Origin: Neodontobutis hainanensis | Taxonomy: Eukaryota > Chordata > Actinopteri > Gobiiformes > Odontobutidae | Assembly (NCBI GenBank): GCA_024349245.1 | Contig: JALDNG010000006.1 | Coordinates: 7,767,001 to 7,831,000 of the forward strand | Direction: 5' to 3' | Length of the DNA stretch: 64,000 nucleotides | Part shown: in pieces, positions 23,511-35,900 of the stretch | How positions within the stretch are numbered: the first letter of the stretch is position 1 | Layout: each line of letters starts with the position of its first letter | Position numbers and translations under genes: made by a program | The notes under the pieces: generated by a model | Database searches by the model: none | Seen by the model: only the letters and a program-made list of their open reading frames with translations | What the model was told of the DNA's origin: nothing

Positions 23511-26500
23511 CGCACACACACACACACACGACTTATTTAGCTTGTTTAGATATTGATGCAGCATGTTTGTTGAGGTCACACTCACAGTGTAGGAGAGCTC
23601 AAAGAGGCGTGCTTTCCCCTCTCCTATGGTTTCTGCCAGGTCAAACAGAAAGAAAGCCGTCTTCATCCTAAAACAAAGCACAGTGGGCTCAGGGCTAAGT
23701 GCTGGATGGATGAGCCATGCAGATCCACACTCACAGACGCACCACTCCAATGGAGTGATTTATGTAGATGCTGCTACCAAACAGAATGTACATGTAAATG
23801 CTCTACCACACAAGACTGGTTTATGGAGATGTTCAGGCAGACTGGTATGCATCGTGACGCAGCTTTGATGTGCACCATGCAAGTATACAACTGCTACATA
23901 GAAGATAGCAGAGGAAGAAGTTCACTCTACCTGGCCTGCCACATCTCCTCATTGGCAACACGCTCCCAAGATGATGGACTGAAACTATTAAAACATAAAA
24001 CAAGAAGTCAAAATCTTCAAGTTCTTAGTTAAAATAAAATAAAAAAAAATAATGCTTATTAATGTCAATACACTGTTCCATTTAACTGACACCATGTTTG
24101 TGAATAAAGATTAAGCAAATAAGCCACAATGCTAACTGGTATCAGACATGGAGTAAAAGTATATTTGTCTTTTTCACTTTGTTGACTGTAAACACTTGAC
24201 CTCTTCTTCAAAAGAATATTTTAAAAGGGTTTCCGAGCTAATATTTGGTTTGTGGGCATTGGTGGACATGGTTGTCGTGAGTGTGCAGGAAATAATGTCA
24301 CAGTATTCAGCCGTGGATATGTGAGTGAATGAAATGCTGCCGGCAACTGCAACTGAATATAGAGCTTTGACTAATTCCCCTTTTGACACAGCTATTGACA
24401 AAACGCAATAAGAAACTCATTATTTTTCATCTAAAGAATTATTTTATTTAGCTGAAGGCCTAATGTCTTGCTGTGGTTATTCTCCACAGAAAAGGACAAC
24501 CTCACTGAGACAAGCTGCATGAAGACCAAAGACAGAAGAGCAGTCCTGGAGAGGCAAGTGTTAAAACAATGGAGATTTTTTTTGTGGGATTGTTGTTTTT
24601 CTTTTGGTTGTCTTTTTTTTAAATAACTTTTTATGATATTACATATACACACACAGGGACATAAGATAAAGTATCAGTATAGTAAACTTTTTTTTAAATA
24701 GTATTTTTAAATATCTAACATTAAAAGCAGAAACCAGACTGGCAAAAAAAATCACACCTTGCACCTGCAGTACATCTCATCTCTGTTTTAAGTAAAAAAA
24801 AAAAAAACTGAAAAAATTATAAAATAAAATTATAAAATATTATAATATAAAAATATAGACTTTTTTTTACTCTAGAATGTGGGTTTTTTTTGTTTTTTTT
24901 TAGGATATTTAACCGTTCAGCTAGCTAATAATGCTACAGGTGAGCCTTGATGGTAGGTGTGTGCACCTGTAATGCGGCTCACTCCAGTTGTAGATGTTGT
25001 GTGTGCGATGAGCCCACTCTTCTGGAGGAAATTTTCTCTGAACTGGTACTATGTAGTCACACACACCCAAGGGCCATCTAGAAAAGCTGTGCATCCAGCT
25101 CTGGTCTTCATCCGGCAACCCAATACAGGCAACCACATCCCTTCTGCAAAAAAAAGGTTCAGAACTTCAAGGTTAATCCCACAGGTCAGTGTTGCCCCAC
25201 ACAGAGTAATTCATGGTGGCTTGGCAAACACTGCCCCCTGGTGGGCTTGGTATTTACAAGTCTCCTGGTCCCTGTTCCTCCTGAGGAATGAGGAATGAGA
25301 GCAGGGAGCTGCGATGAGCCCATCAGAGGCAGTTTAACCAAATCAAGTAGATTAACTGACCTCTTAAGTTCATCAAACTCCTTTTAAGGCTTCAACAGTT
25401 CTCTGAGCTTATCTTCTCACGGCAGCCACTGTTCCACCGATCTTTGCCTCATTAGGTCACTTACTTCTTTATTTGGCCCATTGTTACTCTCCCAATGTCT
25501 CTTTATCTTTAGGTCATATTTTTTCACTACATCTTCCTCATACCATCTCTTTATTGTATCTTTTCTTTCTCCATGAATTACTCACTGTGTATTATGAAAC
25601 AGAAACTGATCCAGACTGAAGGTGTTTTTCTCTTCCCGGTGCAATGGGTCCCACCGGTGGCCAGGAAAGTACACCCCTTGGAGATGATGCCCCAGTTTGG
25701 CTATATACCAAGTGTATGTCATCATCTACAGAGAAGACAGAATACCACATTACATTTTAAATGAATGTTTAGGTTTCTTTTAGATACATTCACATTTATT
25801 GTAAAAACTATTAATACAAAAACTAACATACAGCAAGCTCACCTCCTGGTCAACAAGTCGTACATCAGGTCGAACATCTTTGCAGTAGTGCAGATAGCGA
25901 AGAGAGTTGCCTGGAAGATCTCCTCTAGTCAGAATGATGGAGTTTTTTGGGGCAGAGATTAGTAACTCCATGCCAAACCTCTCCACCACATTGTTTCGGC
26001 TCTGATCACATTCCCTAACGTTAAAAGCATAAAGATTATTGTAACATTAATACAGTCTTTAGTTCAACTTTTAAAATAGTTGGAAACCTTCTTACTACTT
26101 AGAAATGAGTGTGATGGGTAGAAAAGTGTGTATGAGTTTGTAGCTATGCTTGAAGGTGTTCTGAGGGTAAGTTGTCAGTGCCCCCGCCCCTTCTGTTTGC
26201 CGAACGCTCAGGCTGCCTATCTCGGCACAAGGAGACAGGTGTGATGGGTGTGACAGCACAGGCCATGCACTCCCCTTGATCAAAGCCGCTCAGTGATGGC
26301 AGTCTGGCACTTCGGTGCACTATGCTGGTGTAATCTGCCTTCTCGGACAGCTAACATCTAAAACTGAGCTTTCAGAGAGGAATCTATGTGCTAACCGTGC
26401 CACCTTTGAGCCCCCACCATGGGGTGAGTGCAGAAAACCTGACATTTAGAGTTCAGACCTGCAATAGGAGCAAAGGAGAAACAAATCAGGTTGACTCAGG

Positions 26501-26936
26501 GAAAACTTGTGCATGGGGATTTTAAAAACACAAATTATAGTTTTTTTTTTTTTGTGTTTTTTTTTTCCCTTAAGTGAGGTTTTCTATAAACCTTTGGCTT
26601 CAGTAACTGGCTGGTATAACTAACATTTTAAATCTGAATAGTAATAATAATAAATCATGTTTTATTATGAGATGAGATGGAACATGTTCTTGTGTGAAAA
26701 CGTTAATCTGATGAATGTATTGGAAAACTGCAGTCTACATTTTAAATGAAGTGCATTTCTTACTTGTGGTTGGTGTGTACTGTATGTGCCAAAAGAGTCA
26801 TAGTAAGGACCCAGCCTGTAATCTTCCATAGTGCCCCACTTCCCAGCTTCCTCTCTAAGATACTGCACGTCCGACTCAAGCCAAGGCCTGCCAGCACACA
26901 TACAGCAGCGTCGCTCTGTAGCCAGAAACGCTCAAC
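23154..26936 (-). other. tmem260: tmem260 exons 10-16: luminal C-terminal part
   Basis: Residues 336-687. Exon 10 starts VERFWLQSDAAVCVLAGLG and holds the last hydrophobic segment. Exons 11-13 encode a soluble domain with RGDLPGNSLRYLHYC, LVDQE, YFPGHRWDPL and PEEWAHRTHNIYNW. Exons 14-16 encode a helical tail including MWQAR|MKTAFFLFDLAET, LYKDIVETYSEYPPNW and CERLLRLGHRG. The last exon ends QRQTP at 23154. Introns 11 and 15 are short (117 and 171 bp). Confidence 0.93.
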
Positions 26937-29900
26937 CTGCAGAAAGTGAGCACACCGTTTGTTTCAACCTTTAAGAATAATCCAAATAATAATTCAAATA
27001 GTATTATTTTGTATGTCTATGATATATACATGATTGCAAAACACTCAGTGAAGTTATGTTAGAATGGCTCACCACACCAAGCAGTAGGGGTCTGTTGATA
27101 TCTAGGTTGGCTCTCCAAGCAAAAAACAGTGAGTAGGCCAACAGCATGGCAGTCAACAGCAAAGACACTGTGCAATATTTTCTGAAAAAGACAGAAATTT
27201 ATGGAATAAAATATTGCATTACTCCTCTTTAAAACATAGTTGATTTGAACTGTTATGTAATGATGTTCTCATGTTAATGTGATCACAAACCAAAGAGCAG
27301 ATGAGTAAGTCAGCCAGTCAGAAGGAGCATGATTGAAATTCAAAAACCGACTGAGTCATTATAAGCTCATGCCAACAAATGAATCACAAAGTAGTTACAA
27401 TCCTGCAGCAATACACTTATACACTGAAAGGAAACATGTCAGCCTAATTGCACCAACAGTGCAAGGGTATTTTGATTCAGTCCATTTTGAGTGTTTGCTG
27501 AATTTCTATTTTAAACTTTTCTGACCTTGCGTTTCATCTTTGTGTAGATGTAGCTCAGTTTATCAAAGTGCACCCCAGGAGAGGTGGAAGTAGGGGGTAA
27601 CTACTGCCCTACTGTGCCCCCAAGGGTTACACTAGGCTTTATCTGCTTCAACCCACAAATCTGAGCTTAGTCACTACTATAATGAGATATTCTCTGAATG
27701 CCACATACAAATACATAAACATTTTTATTTGCTCACAAATTCAAAATAGCTTTACAGTTAGGTGTCAGTTTATTCTTTCGTTTTATGTTTTTTGACCTAT
27801 TTATTTTAAATATCAGCAGTTTGTCTTTGGTTTTGTTCCCTGCCTCTTTCTTTAGGGAAATACATATTGAGTATATTAAGTATATGCTGTTCAAGTGTGT
27901 TGTTGTTCAAGTGTGGAAGTATTCCTTGTCCTACCTATCAGTTATAGAGAGGAGTAGGCCATTTCCTGCCAGCACCAGCACAGGAAGTGAAAGGTCTGTC
28001 AGACAGTGGTCCAACTGGGCTCTGAGATACACACACACAAAAACAAAAAAACAATGTAAAAAAAACATACAACACAATCTGGCACAACTTATTTCTCTGC
28101 TGCTAAACTCAAGGACACCAATTATTAAATGCCCTCCATCTTCTAACATAACAGACTCCTTTGACGTGCGTTTCTTTTTCAATCGGATTGACAGATACAA
28201 ATGACTGTGTCATCCACCACCCGCTGCCCCATCCTCTCCTCACAGCTGCTGTCAGTCACAGAGCGCTTGCTCAGAGCAGAGAGAGTTTCCTGCCTCTTCC
28301 TTAATACCCATCTCTATTTGACAGATTATTGAGTCTCCATATCTCCCAATGTACACTATGTGTGAGAGTGCTTACAAATGTGTGTTTGTGAGTGTGTGCG
28401 TCAGCTTCTCCAGTGGGTTTACGTCTCCAGTGTGACATGCCCGTCATGTATGCCTCTTTTCCCCATCTTGAAGGTGTGCTTGTCCATCAAGCAGCAGGGG
28501 TGATAGAAAAGGGTGAGTGCCTGGCAGAGGGGGGCCTTAAGACGTACATGCACCCCCATCCCGACAGCTGAAGGCAGATACCAGGAGCAGGATGACTGTG
28601 GTGGCAGCGGTAGTGGAGGAGAGCAGGAAGGGATTCGGGTGGAGGTGGGGGTGCTTGGGAGGAAAAATACAATTTCTCCAGCTCTATTGCAGTGTCTGTC
28701 ATCACAGCTTGTCACGCTTAAACACCAGAGCTGAGTGATCATTTCAAACTGCTGGAAAAACAGAACATAGCGATTTGGCCCTCTAAGCAGGTTCAGTTCT
28801 GCTTTCATGGGCGAGAGTGAAATGGGAAGAACAAAAGCTGCTGTGGGGAAAAGAGGCACAGACAGAGAGGAGATGGGCTGCAGAAATGATTGTGGGCTCT
28901 CAAAAAAGTGTGTTGTGGCTGTGTTTAAACGTGTGTAAAACACCACTGCCAGAGCAAGGAGCACTGAGGTCATACATCTTAAAAAGACACTTGGACTTGC
29001 AGTGTTTTTGTATCCTGGCAGCAAACTATTAATGACACATATGGTCTTCAATTGTTTATGTTCTTATTAGTCATACTGGTCAAATACATCAATTATTTGG
29101 TTTAATTTAAAGAAAGCAGAAAAAGAGTGTTGGCCAAGTGTGAAAAGTGGGAGTGATTTAGTCAAAATGGAATCATTCAATGTAATGTAGAATACAAAAT
29201 AAATATTCCTATAAGATGTTAGTTGTAAGTAACAACTGAGTGGGTAACATGCTTAAACCCGATACACACTCACTGAAGCATTATGGTCATATTCACAGAG
29301 CTTGTCGCAGTCTTTGCCTGTAAAAACGAAAAAAAACAAAAAAAAAAACATGTTTGATTAAAACTTTGCAATGCGTAAGTGCAGCTAAACACAAACTGAC
29401 AAAAACTGAAAACAAAAGTATGAATGACTGATTATGGTAAATACAGAAGAAAACTTGCCAAACTGAAGGTGCCATATTCAGTCCTCAGCAGGTGGGTCAG
29501 CAGGCCAGACAGAGTGGTCTGGTCCCCCCAGCTCCAGCGAGCTGTGTTTAAGTAGGAGGATATGGGCATGTAGATGTTTGGCAGAAAACCAGCTACGAAA
29601 CACCCCCCCAAAGACACAACGCCACGCCATGATAATTCCTGTTAACAAAAGATCCGTTATTGTATTGCACCAAAAGTACATGGGCGGCAGTAGCTCAGTG
29701 GGTAGAGCAGTCGTCTTTTAACCCGAAGGTAGTTGGTTCGATTCCCACTCTCCCCACAGTTCATACTGTCGTTGTGTCCTTGGGCAAGACACTTAACCCA
29801 CCTTGCCTCCAGTGACTGTAACACTGGTAATTACTGTAGAACAATGTAAGTCGCTTTGGATAAAAGCGTCTGATAAATGAATAAATGTAAATGTAAATGT

Positions 29901-32900
29901 ACATATACATTTATTATATAGTAGGTGGGTTAACTGCAAGGCTTAAAGCAACACTACTACCTTTTTACACCAAATAATAGAGCCTGGAAATTTAATTAAA
30001 TAAAAGGTAAAATTTATTTTGTTTTAGTTTAGTTTTGTCAAGACAACGCATGCCTGGTTGAACAGATACTACATGCAAGAACAGACTGTATAAACCACCA
30101 AAACTCATCACAGCTTACATTAATAAGATATTTACTGAGAGGGGACTCTGCATTAGTGAGTATACACCCTGTAACGAGATGTTGCTTTAACATTTAATCT
30201 ATAATATTCACACATTTAGCTCACACTGAGTCAATTACTTTGATAAACACAAATACAAAGAACTTACCTTTTCAGAGTAAAGACGGTGTAGAACCCAGGG
30301 AATAATTACAAGTACATACAGCACCAACGTGTGCTGGTTACAGAGCCCCAGGGCACAGCAGAAAGCCCCCAAATGTGCAATCTAAAAATGGAGTAAATTT
30401 ATCTTAGAGTAATAATACAAGAAAAAAAACAATGCTGTGTAATGTTATGGCTTACTCTGCTTCTCTGGGTGTTATTTTCAGCACAGTGAAAACTGGCAGT
30501 CAAGAAGAAGAGCAAACCAACAAAAACATTATTAAGGGCGAAGACCTCTGCCACCATGGACCACTGCCAGGTCAGTCTGGACACAGCAAACATCCCTCCA
30601 GCCAATACTGCTCCAGGGACAAGGCCTTCTAACCTGTGAAACAAGGAGATAATACCTTTTTTAAATATTATGGGTCCAACTACACCAGCCCTCAAAAGAG
30701 GAACTTGGATAAACCTGAAAAGCAATCATATTTCAGTTGGCCTTGTTTTTATTTGTCCTAACTTACACTGCAATGATACAAAAAGCCTCATAGCAGCTTT
30801 ACACATCATTTAAATTCTACAGTCATAAAAGCCGTCACTTCCCCAAGACTAATTTGAAGGCCCATTATAAGCTTCCCTCGGCCCAAGTTTGCTTCTCGGA
30901 CAAGACCTTGAAAAACATTCTGGAGCAGACTGTTCCAATATCATGAGAACTCTTTCCCTAGCAGCTGGTTGATCTCGGGCAGGCTGGAAAAGAAACCACC
31001 GTGCTAGAGATAGCACTTTATCCTCAGCTTCTTAAATATAATGTGAGCACAAAAGTTTTCCCTTCATCCTCTCCTGTACTGTCTCCATCTCTTTTTCCAG
31101 TAATTGAAGCAAACTTGGGATAATCTGTCATATGCTAAGACCCACCACTTACTAAAATGAGAGAGAGTGGGGCGAGGGATGTGACAAAATTATTGAGGGA
31201 GAGAAGAAAAAGTGTGCACTAAAGGGGGTGAGAAAGTGTGTGTTAAAGGGGGTGAGACTGTGTGCGGATGAAATGGACAAAAAGGAAATAAAAAAGTTCA
31301 AGAAGAGAGAGGGGGGAAAATAGAATAAAAAGCAGCCCAGTCCCCGGCATGCTGGCTCTGAAATATGAGCAGGCTCGACAATTAGGGAAGTCAGGCAGTA
31401 TGGCCCTTTCCGCCATTGTGTGGAGTGGCTTAGAGTCCTCATCAGCCTATCAGCTAACTGACAGGCAGAGAGCTGCTCTATTCAGCACCGCAGATACAAG
31501 CTGCAGGCCAAACGGCTGCCAGGTCCCTTATGACCCCACAATCCCTTGCCGGTGACAGCTTCAAGCTCCATAGCAAATTAGGCGCTCTCACATTACAATC
31601 GCAGAAGACAGATTCCATTAACGGTATCTGAAATTGAGTAGAGAGCAGCCCGTTATCAGACCTGACTCATAAGCACCGCCATTAATCACAAGGCATGATA
31701 CCATTTATACATTTCCAGCTCTCTGCCTGCCGCTGTGATAGTCAGCCACAAAAGGCCTGATGAGACTTAGGCTAGGGGAACAATGGAGCTTTCTGAGGAA
31801 AGCACAGTAAATCAGGAAAAAAAAGGGAGCGGGAGAGCAAGAAAGGGATAGAAAAAAAAAACTCCTGCTTGCTGACTAGTTTCCCTTTTTCTTGGGTTGT
31901 CTCTCTCCTACTTGGCTCTATTTTCCTCTGTGTTCACTGTAAGGCACGCTTGCTGAATGAGTATGTATGTGTGTGTGTGGAAGGTTGGGGAGGGGTTAGG
32001 CAACTGTGTTGATGGGGTGTCTAAGAGTGGCTTTTAATAAGAGATAGCAACGTCTTTCTCACTACACCGCTCCAGGAATTAGTATTAAGTTGAGGGAAGG
32101 ATGAAGAAGTCTGGCGAGAACGGGTGTGAGGACTTTTGTTGAGGTGCGGAGACCCCCCGCACCCATAATTTTACCTCACTGCATGACAATTAACCCATAG
32201 CTTATAATTCTAGCAGGGGGGCGATTTTGGGTCGGACTGGGTGCAGCATGAGTCATGGGGGTCCAGGGATGGTATTACCGTTAGTCTGTTCTGGCTTGTG
32301 AAGTCCCATCTGATAACCAGTCAGTCCTCGCCACACACACTGACTCACATATGCACCACACATTTCCTTTCTTCGACTGCTTTATTCTCCCTGAGTGGCT
32401 GACAAATCTCTCTGTTAGAGCTTGTCAGTCCGTAAGAGCCCAGTGATGTGTGTACAGTCCCACTGTAAATGACCTGCCTGTCTGCGAGGGACCACCTGGG
32501 TCCCAGGCTGCCTCTCAGCCTTTCCACAGCTCATTCTCCAGGCTGGCTGCTCCCAGGGCACACAGATAAAGCACAACACAGACTGACACCTCTGTGGCCA
32601 TGTTCCTTGTTATCACAACTCAATGCAGTGCTGGATGGCGCTGTGTTAAAATGTTTTGGCTCAGTGAGAATGGCCTGGTTGAGATGTGGCAAGAAAATAG
32701 CACCACTGGCAACTAGTGAGTATTTTTAGTAATAGTTTCAACATTTCTGTTTCATCACAGATAATTGACTATGTGGCAAATATTATGCAAAAAGCCTGCA
32801 ATTAAAATAAATACATGAAATGGGTTAATTTCTTTACCTACAACTTAAACATTACTTAAAAAATAATAAATACAATCCAAAGTATTACAAATAAATAGGA

Positions 32901-35900
32901 CAGAATAGGCTTTCTTAGCACCATCCTCCTCAAGGACAAACACTCAATATAATTATTGTAAAAAAAAAAACAAAATGGGTTCTGTCTCATTGACCCATTC
33001 AGTTCTGCTGTATATGGCAGAGATGTGCCAGCACCAGGCGTCTGTGCTAAATAACAGCACACAAAACGCTTACACCAGCACTCGTTTTGAATGAGGCTTC
33101 ACAATAGAGCTGGCCAAGAGTGACTGTCACACACCACCCCGGGGACAAGACAATACCACTGCAGATGAGCTCGTCTCTGTTTTCCAACTGAACAGAGGTT
33201 TGGGGATGCAGCGTTGGAAAGGAATCACACATTCCTTAAGAGGGTAGAGAGCCCATAGAGGGGGTGGCCTGCTCTGTGGCAGAGGTTTCCAGCTGGCGCA
33301 TAATAACACCCCAGGCCTCTCCTCTGGCCGGGACACCAGGCAGGCTCTTTAGCAGCTATTATATGAGAGTGCTAAGTGTATGATACAGTATATTGTTATG
33401 AATTGAAAGCAGCAATTGATGTACAAATATAGCAGGTCAGTGTACAAATTAGAGGACGAAATGATCTAAAAACCTACTAGAGTCATCAGAAAAACACAAT
33501 AATCTTCTGTGTTATTATTTTAAGAAGTTGCTATAAATTAATTAAGTGGTAATAACAAATACAATATAAAAATGGCTTTCTATTCAATACAATATTATGG
33601 TTTTATTTTATTTTTTTAATCAAATTGATTGACCAGACTCACTGTATGCAGCAATAAGTCTTCCTGCTCAAACTGAGTGCAGAGTAAATATGGGTCCCAG
33701 CTCTGCTGCACAGAAACCCCTCCTCCAGTGCTCCAAGTGCGTGTAAAATTAATCACCACAATTCTGCTCAAACAATACAGCCACTGACATGACAATTTCT
33801 CCTAGAATGCCATCTTAATCTCTACCCAACACACAAAAATTATAGGAATAGAGAGCGCAAAAAAAAAAAATACAATTTACAAAATCCTGTGTTTATACGA
33901 TTCTCTGTATGCCATTTTACTGTTGCCTTTTCTAACAAAGTCATTAGGCACACACCAGTGATACATAAATGTTGCTGTATAGATTCCATTAGCTAATTCT
34001 GGGTGAATTGTAATTGCAGAGTCTGATCCGTCGCCGTGCCTGCTGCTTTATTAAGACTGCCAGTGGTTGGTGAGCAATGTAATATTGACGTCCAAGGCAG
34101 ACACAATCTCAGGCCCACGGGCAAAAGGAATATTAAACTGTTACTGTATTCTGCTGTCTATCTAGGCCTCCCTCCTCCTCTCTATCCCCATCCCATAGCC
34201 AGTAATGAGGAAATAACATCTTCATTAGACATCTGTTTAACTGTATTAGAAGATGAGTCCTGGGGGAACCATTGGTCATGCTGAGGATGGGGGTCTGTTG
34301 GACTACAATATAACAAATGTGATACTGAAAGAACGGAACAGAAGGTCCTGAGATTGGAGTCTTTTTAAGCAGACAAAACTGAAATTAGGGGCGCAGTGGC
34401 TCAGCGGTAGAGCGGTCGGCCTTCAACCGGAAGGTAGGCGGTTCGATTCCCGCTCTCCCCACAGTTCACACTGTTGTTGTGTCCTTGGGCAAGACGCTTA
34501 ACCCTCCTTGCCTCCAGTGGCACAGCACTGGTGTATGAATGTGTGTGATTGTTGCTCTGGTGTATGGATGTGTGAGAATGTTGGGACAAAGGATGGAAAT
34601 TAGCCTACAGCTACAATCTGGCATGTTTACATTCATGTGGTTGTCTCGTGTATGTTCATTAACACTGTCCCAATCAAATGAATAAAAAATAAAAAAAATA
34701 AAAAAAGAATTGACTTATGCATTTTCAAACAAAATGGGTGTACTCGCTCTGCCACTTGGGCTGGAATTATCCAACTATAGCTGAATGGGGTAGGCGTGTC
34801 ACCTGTATGGATAGCAAAATAAACAACTCTGTTTTCCAAATATCACAACATAAATGTGATTAGGCCCAGAGAATTAAATAAAGTTACTTATACTTAGACA
34901 AAGTCCAGACACCCTAAAGTGTATCTGAACTAGATTCAACAATAACAGCACACCTTAGCATTCCCAATGAAGCATGGAAAGTGACTTGGAGACCATATGG
35001 TGCAGGTCCATATAAGGAGCACAAGACAGAGATGGCACCGTTCCTGCTCTCCAGTCCACAAGGAATCAGCTGTGCTACATAAACCAGGTCTTGGCAGGGA
35101 GGCCTTTTACAGGTATGCATTTGGTGTGCTTCAACACTCTTGTTATGTAATCATGTGATCAGACACAAAGTGCTGATGATGAGCCTTCTGGATTGTTTTC
35201 CACTCTAGCGGCTGTCAGCATGCTAACGTGTCTGTTTCTGGTTTCTCAGGATAAGCTCAGGAATGGGGAAAGATTCCTCTCAGGTACCAGAGATTCAGAG
35301 CAGCTTTAGAAGATAAACTGTGAAACGAGGGACACAGAACGCCGAGCTGTCAGGATTATCCCTATAAAGAGTGCATTCCTCTCAAGACTCATGGCTGAGG
35401 CCTTTAGCATTCCACTCGCCAAATGTGTCTTCCTATGAACCTCCAAGTGTGATCGATAGCAATTATCATTACGTCCAGCATCCTCAAAGGCTTGTCAGGC
35501 CATGGTGTGAAAACATAACAAGACATGCAATTTGGCCATCACACCATATGATCAAGCCAAGAAAACTGTAATTGACAAATCAAAGGGAGGCTAAATGCTA
35601 CATTTAAACTTATGCGGGAGAGAGAGAAGTGGCTTCCAAGCCTATCAACTTACATTCCCCCACATTAGACACTGCAATCTGGCCGACTAATTTAAATTGA
35701 TACATCAAAGGTTTGCTATGTTGGGTATATTCCAGATGAATTTCAAGGTTTTACAATTTACTCTGCCTTCAAGTACTTGTATTAACTTCAGTATATTTTT
35801 CCATGAAATAAATCTCACAATGCAATTATTTCTTTTCTGTCAAAAATAAAGTGACTGTCCTTAAGAGGGACAACTAAAGTTTGAATAACCCATTATCATT

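Larger units (their letters stand above)
27073..30633 (-). other. tmem260: tmem260 exons 4-9: membrane core
   Basis: These six exons encode residues 98-335, mainly hydrophobic segments. Exon 4 carries GAVLAGGMFAVSRLTWQWSM and LNNVFVGLL. Exon 5 carries CNQHT. Exon 6 carries PNIYMPISSYL, ARWSWGDQTT and EYGTFSL. Exon 7 is only 44 nt (AKTATSSVNMTIMLQ). Exon 8 reads QLDHCLTDLSLPVLVLAG. Exon 9 ends SLFFAWRANLDINRPLLLGV. Intron 4 is only 74 bp. Intron 5 holds a SINE. Intron 6 is 141 bp and starts with GC. Confidence 0.93.

Noticed and set aside
23303..23671. Open frame of alternating His-Thr
   Set aside because: It is a translation of the CA microsatellite in tmem260 intron 15.
28419..29051. 210-codon minus-strand open frame inside tmem260 intron 7
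   Set aside because: Its translation does not match TMEM260 or any family I know, and the flanking exons join in frame without it.
29453..29455. Ordinary GT donor for tmem260 exon 6
   Set aside because: Using AA|GTTTTC makes exon 7 read SKDCDKLCEY, which does not match the family and cannot join exon 8 in phase; the GC donor three bases upstream solves both.
29691..29757. tRNA gene
   Set aside because: A and B boxes are present, but the sequence continues into a SINE core and LINE-type tail, and near copies occur at 34388 and 42533; this is a retroposon head, not a functional tRNA gene.
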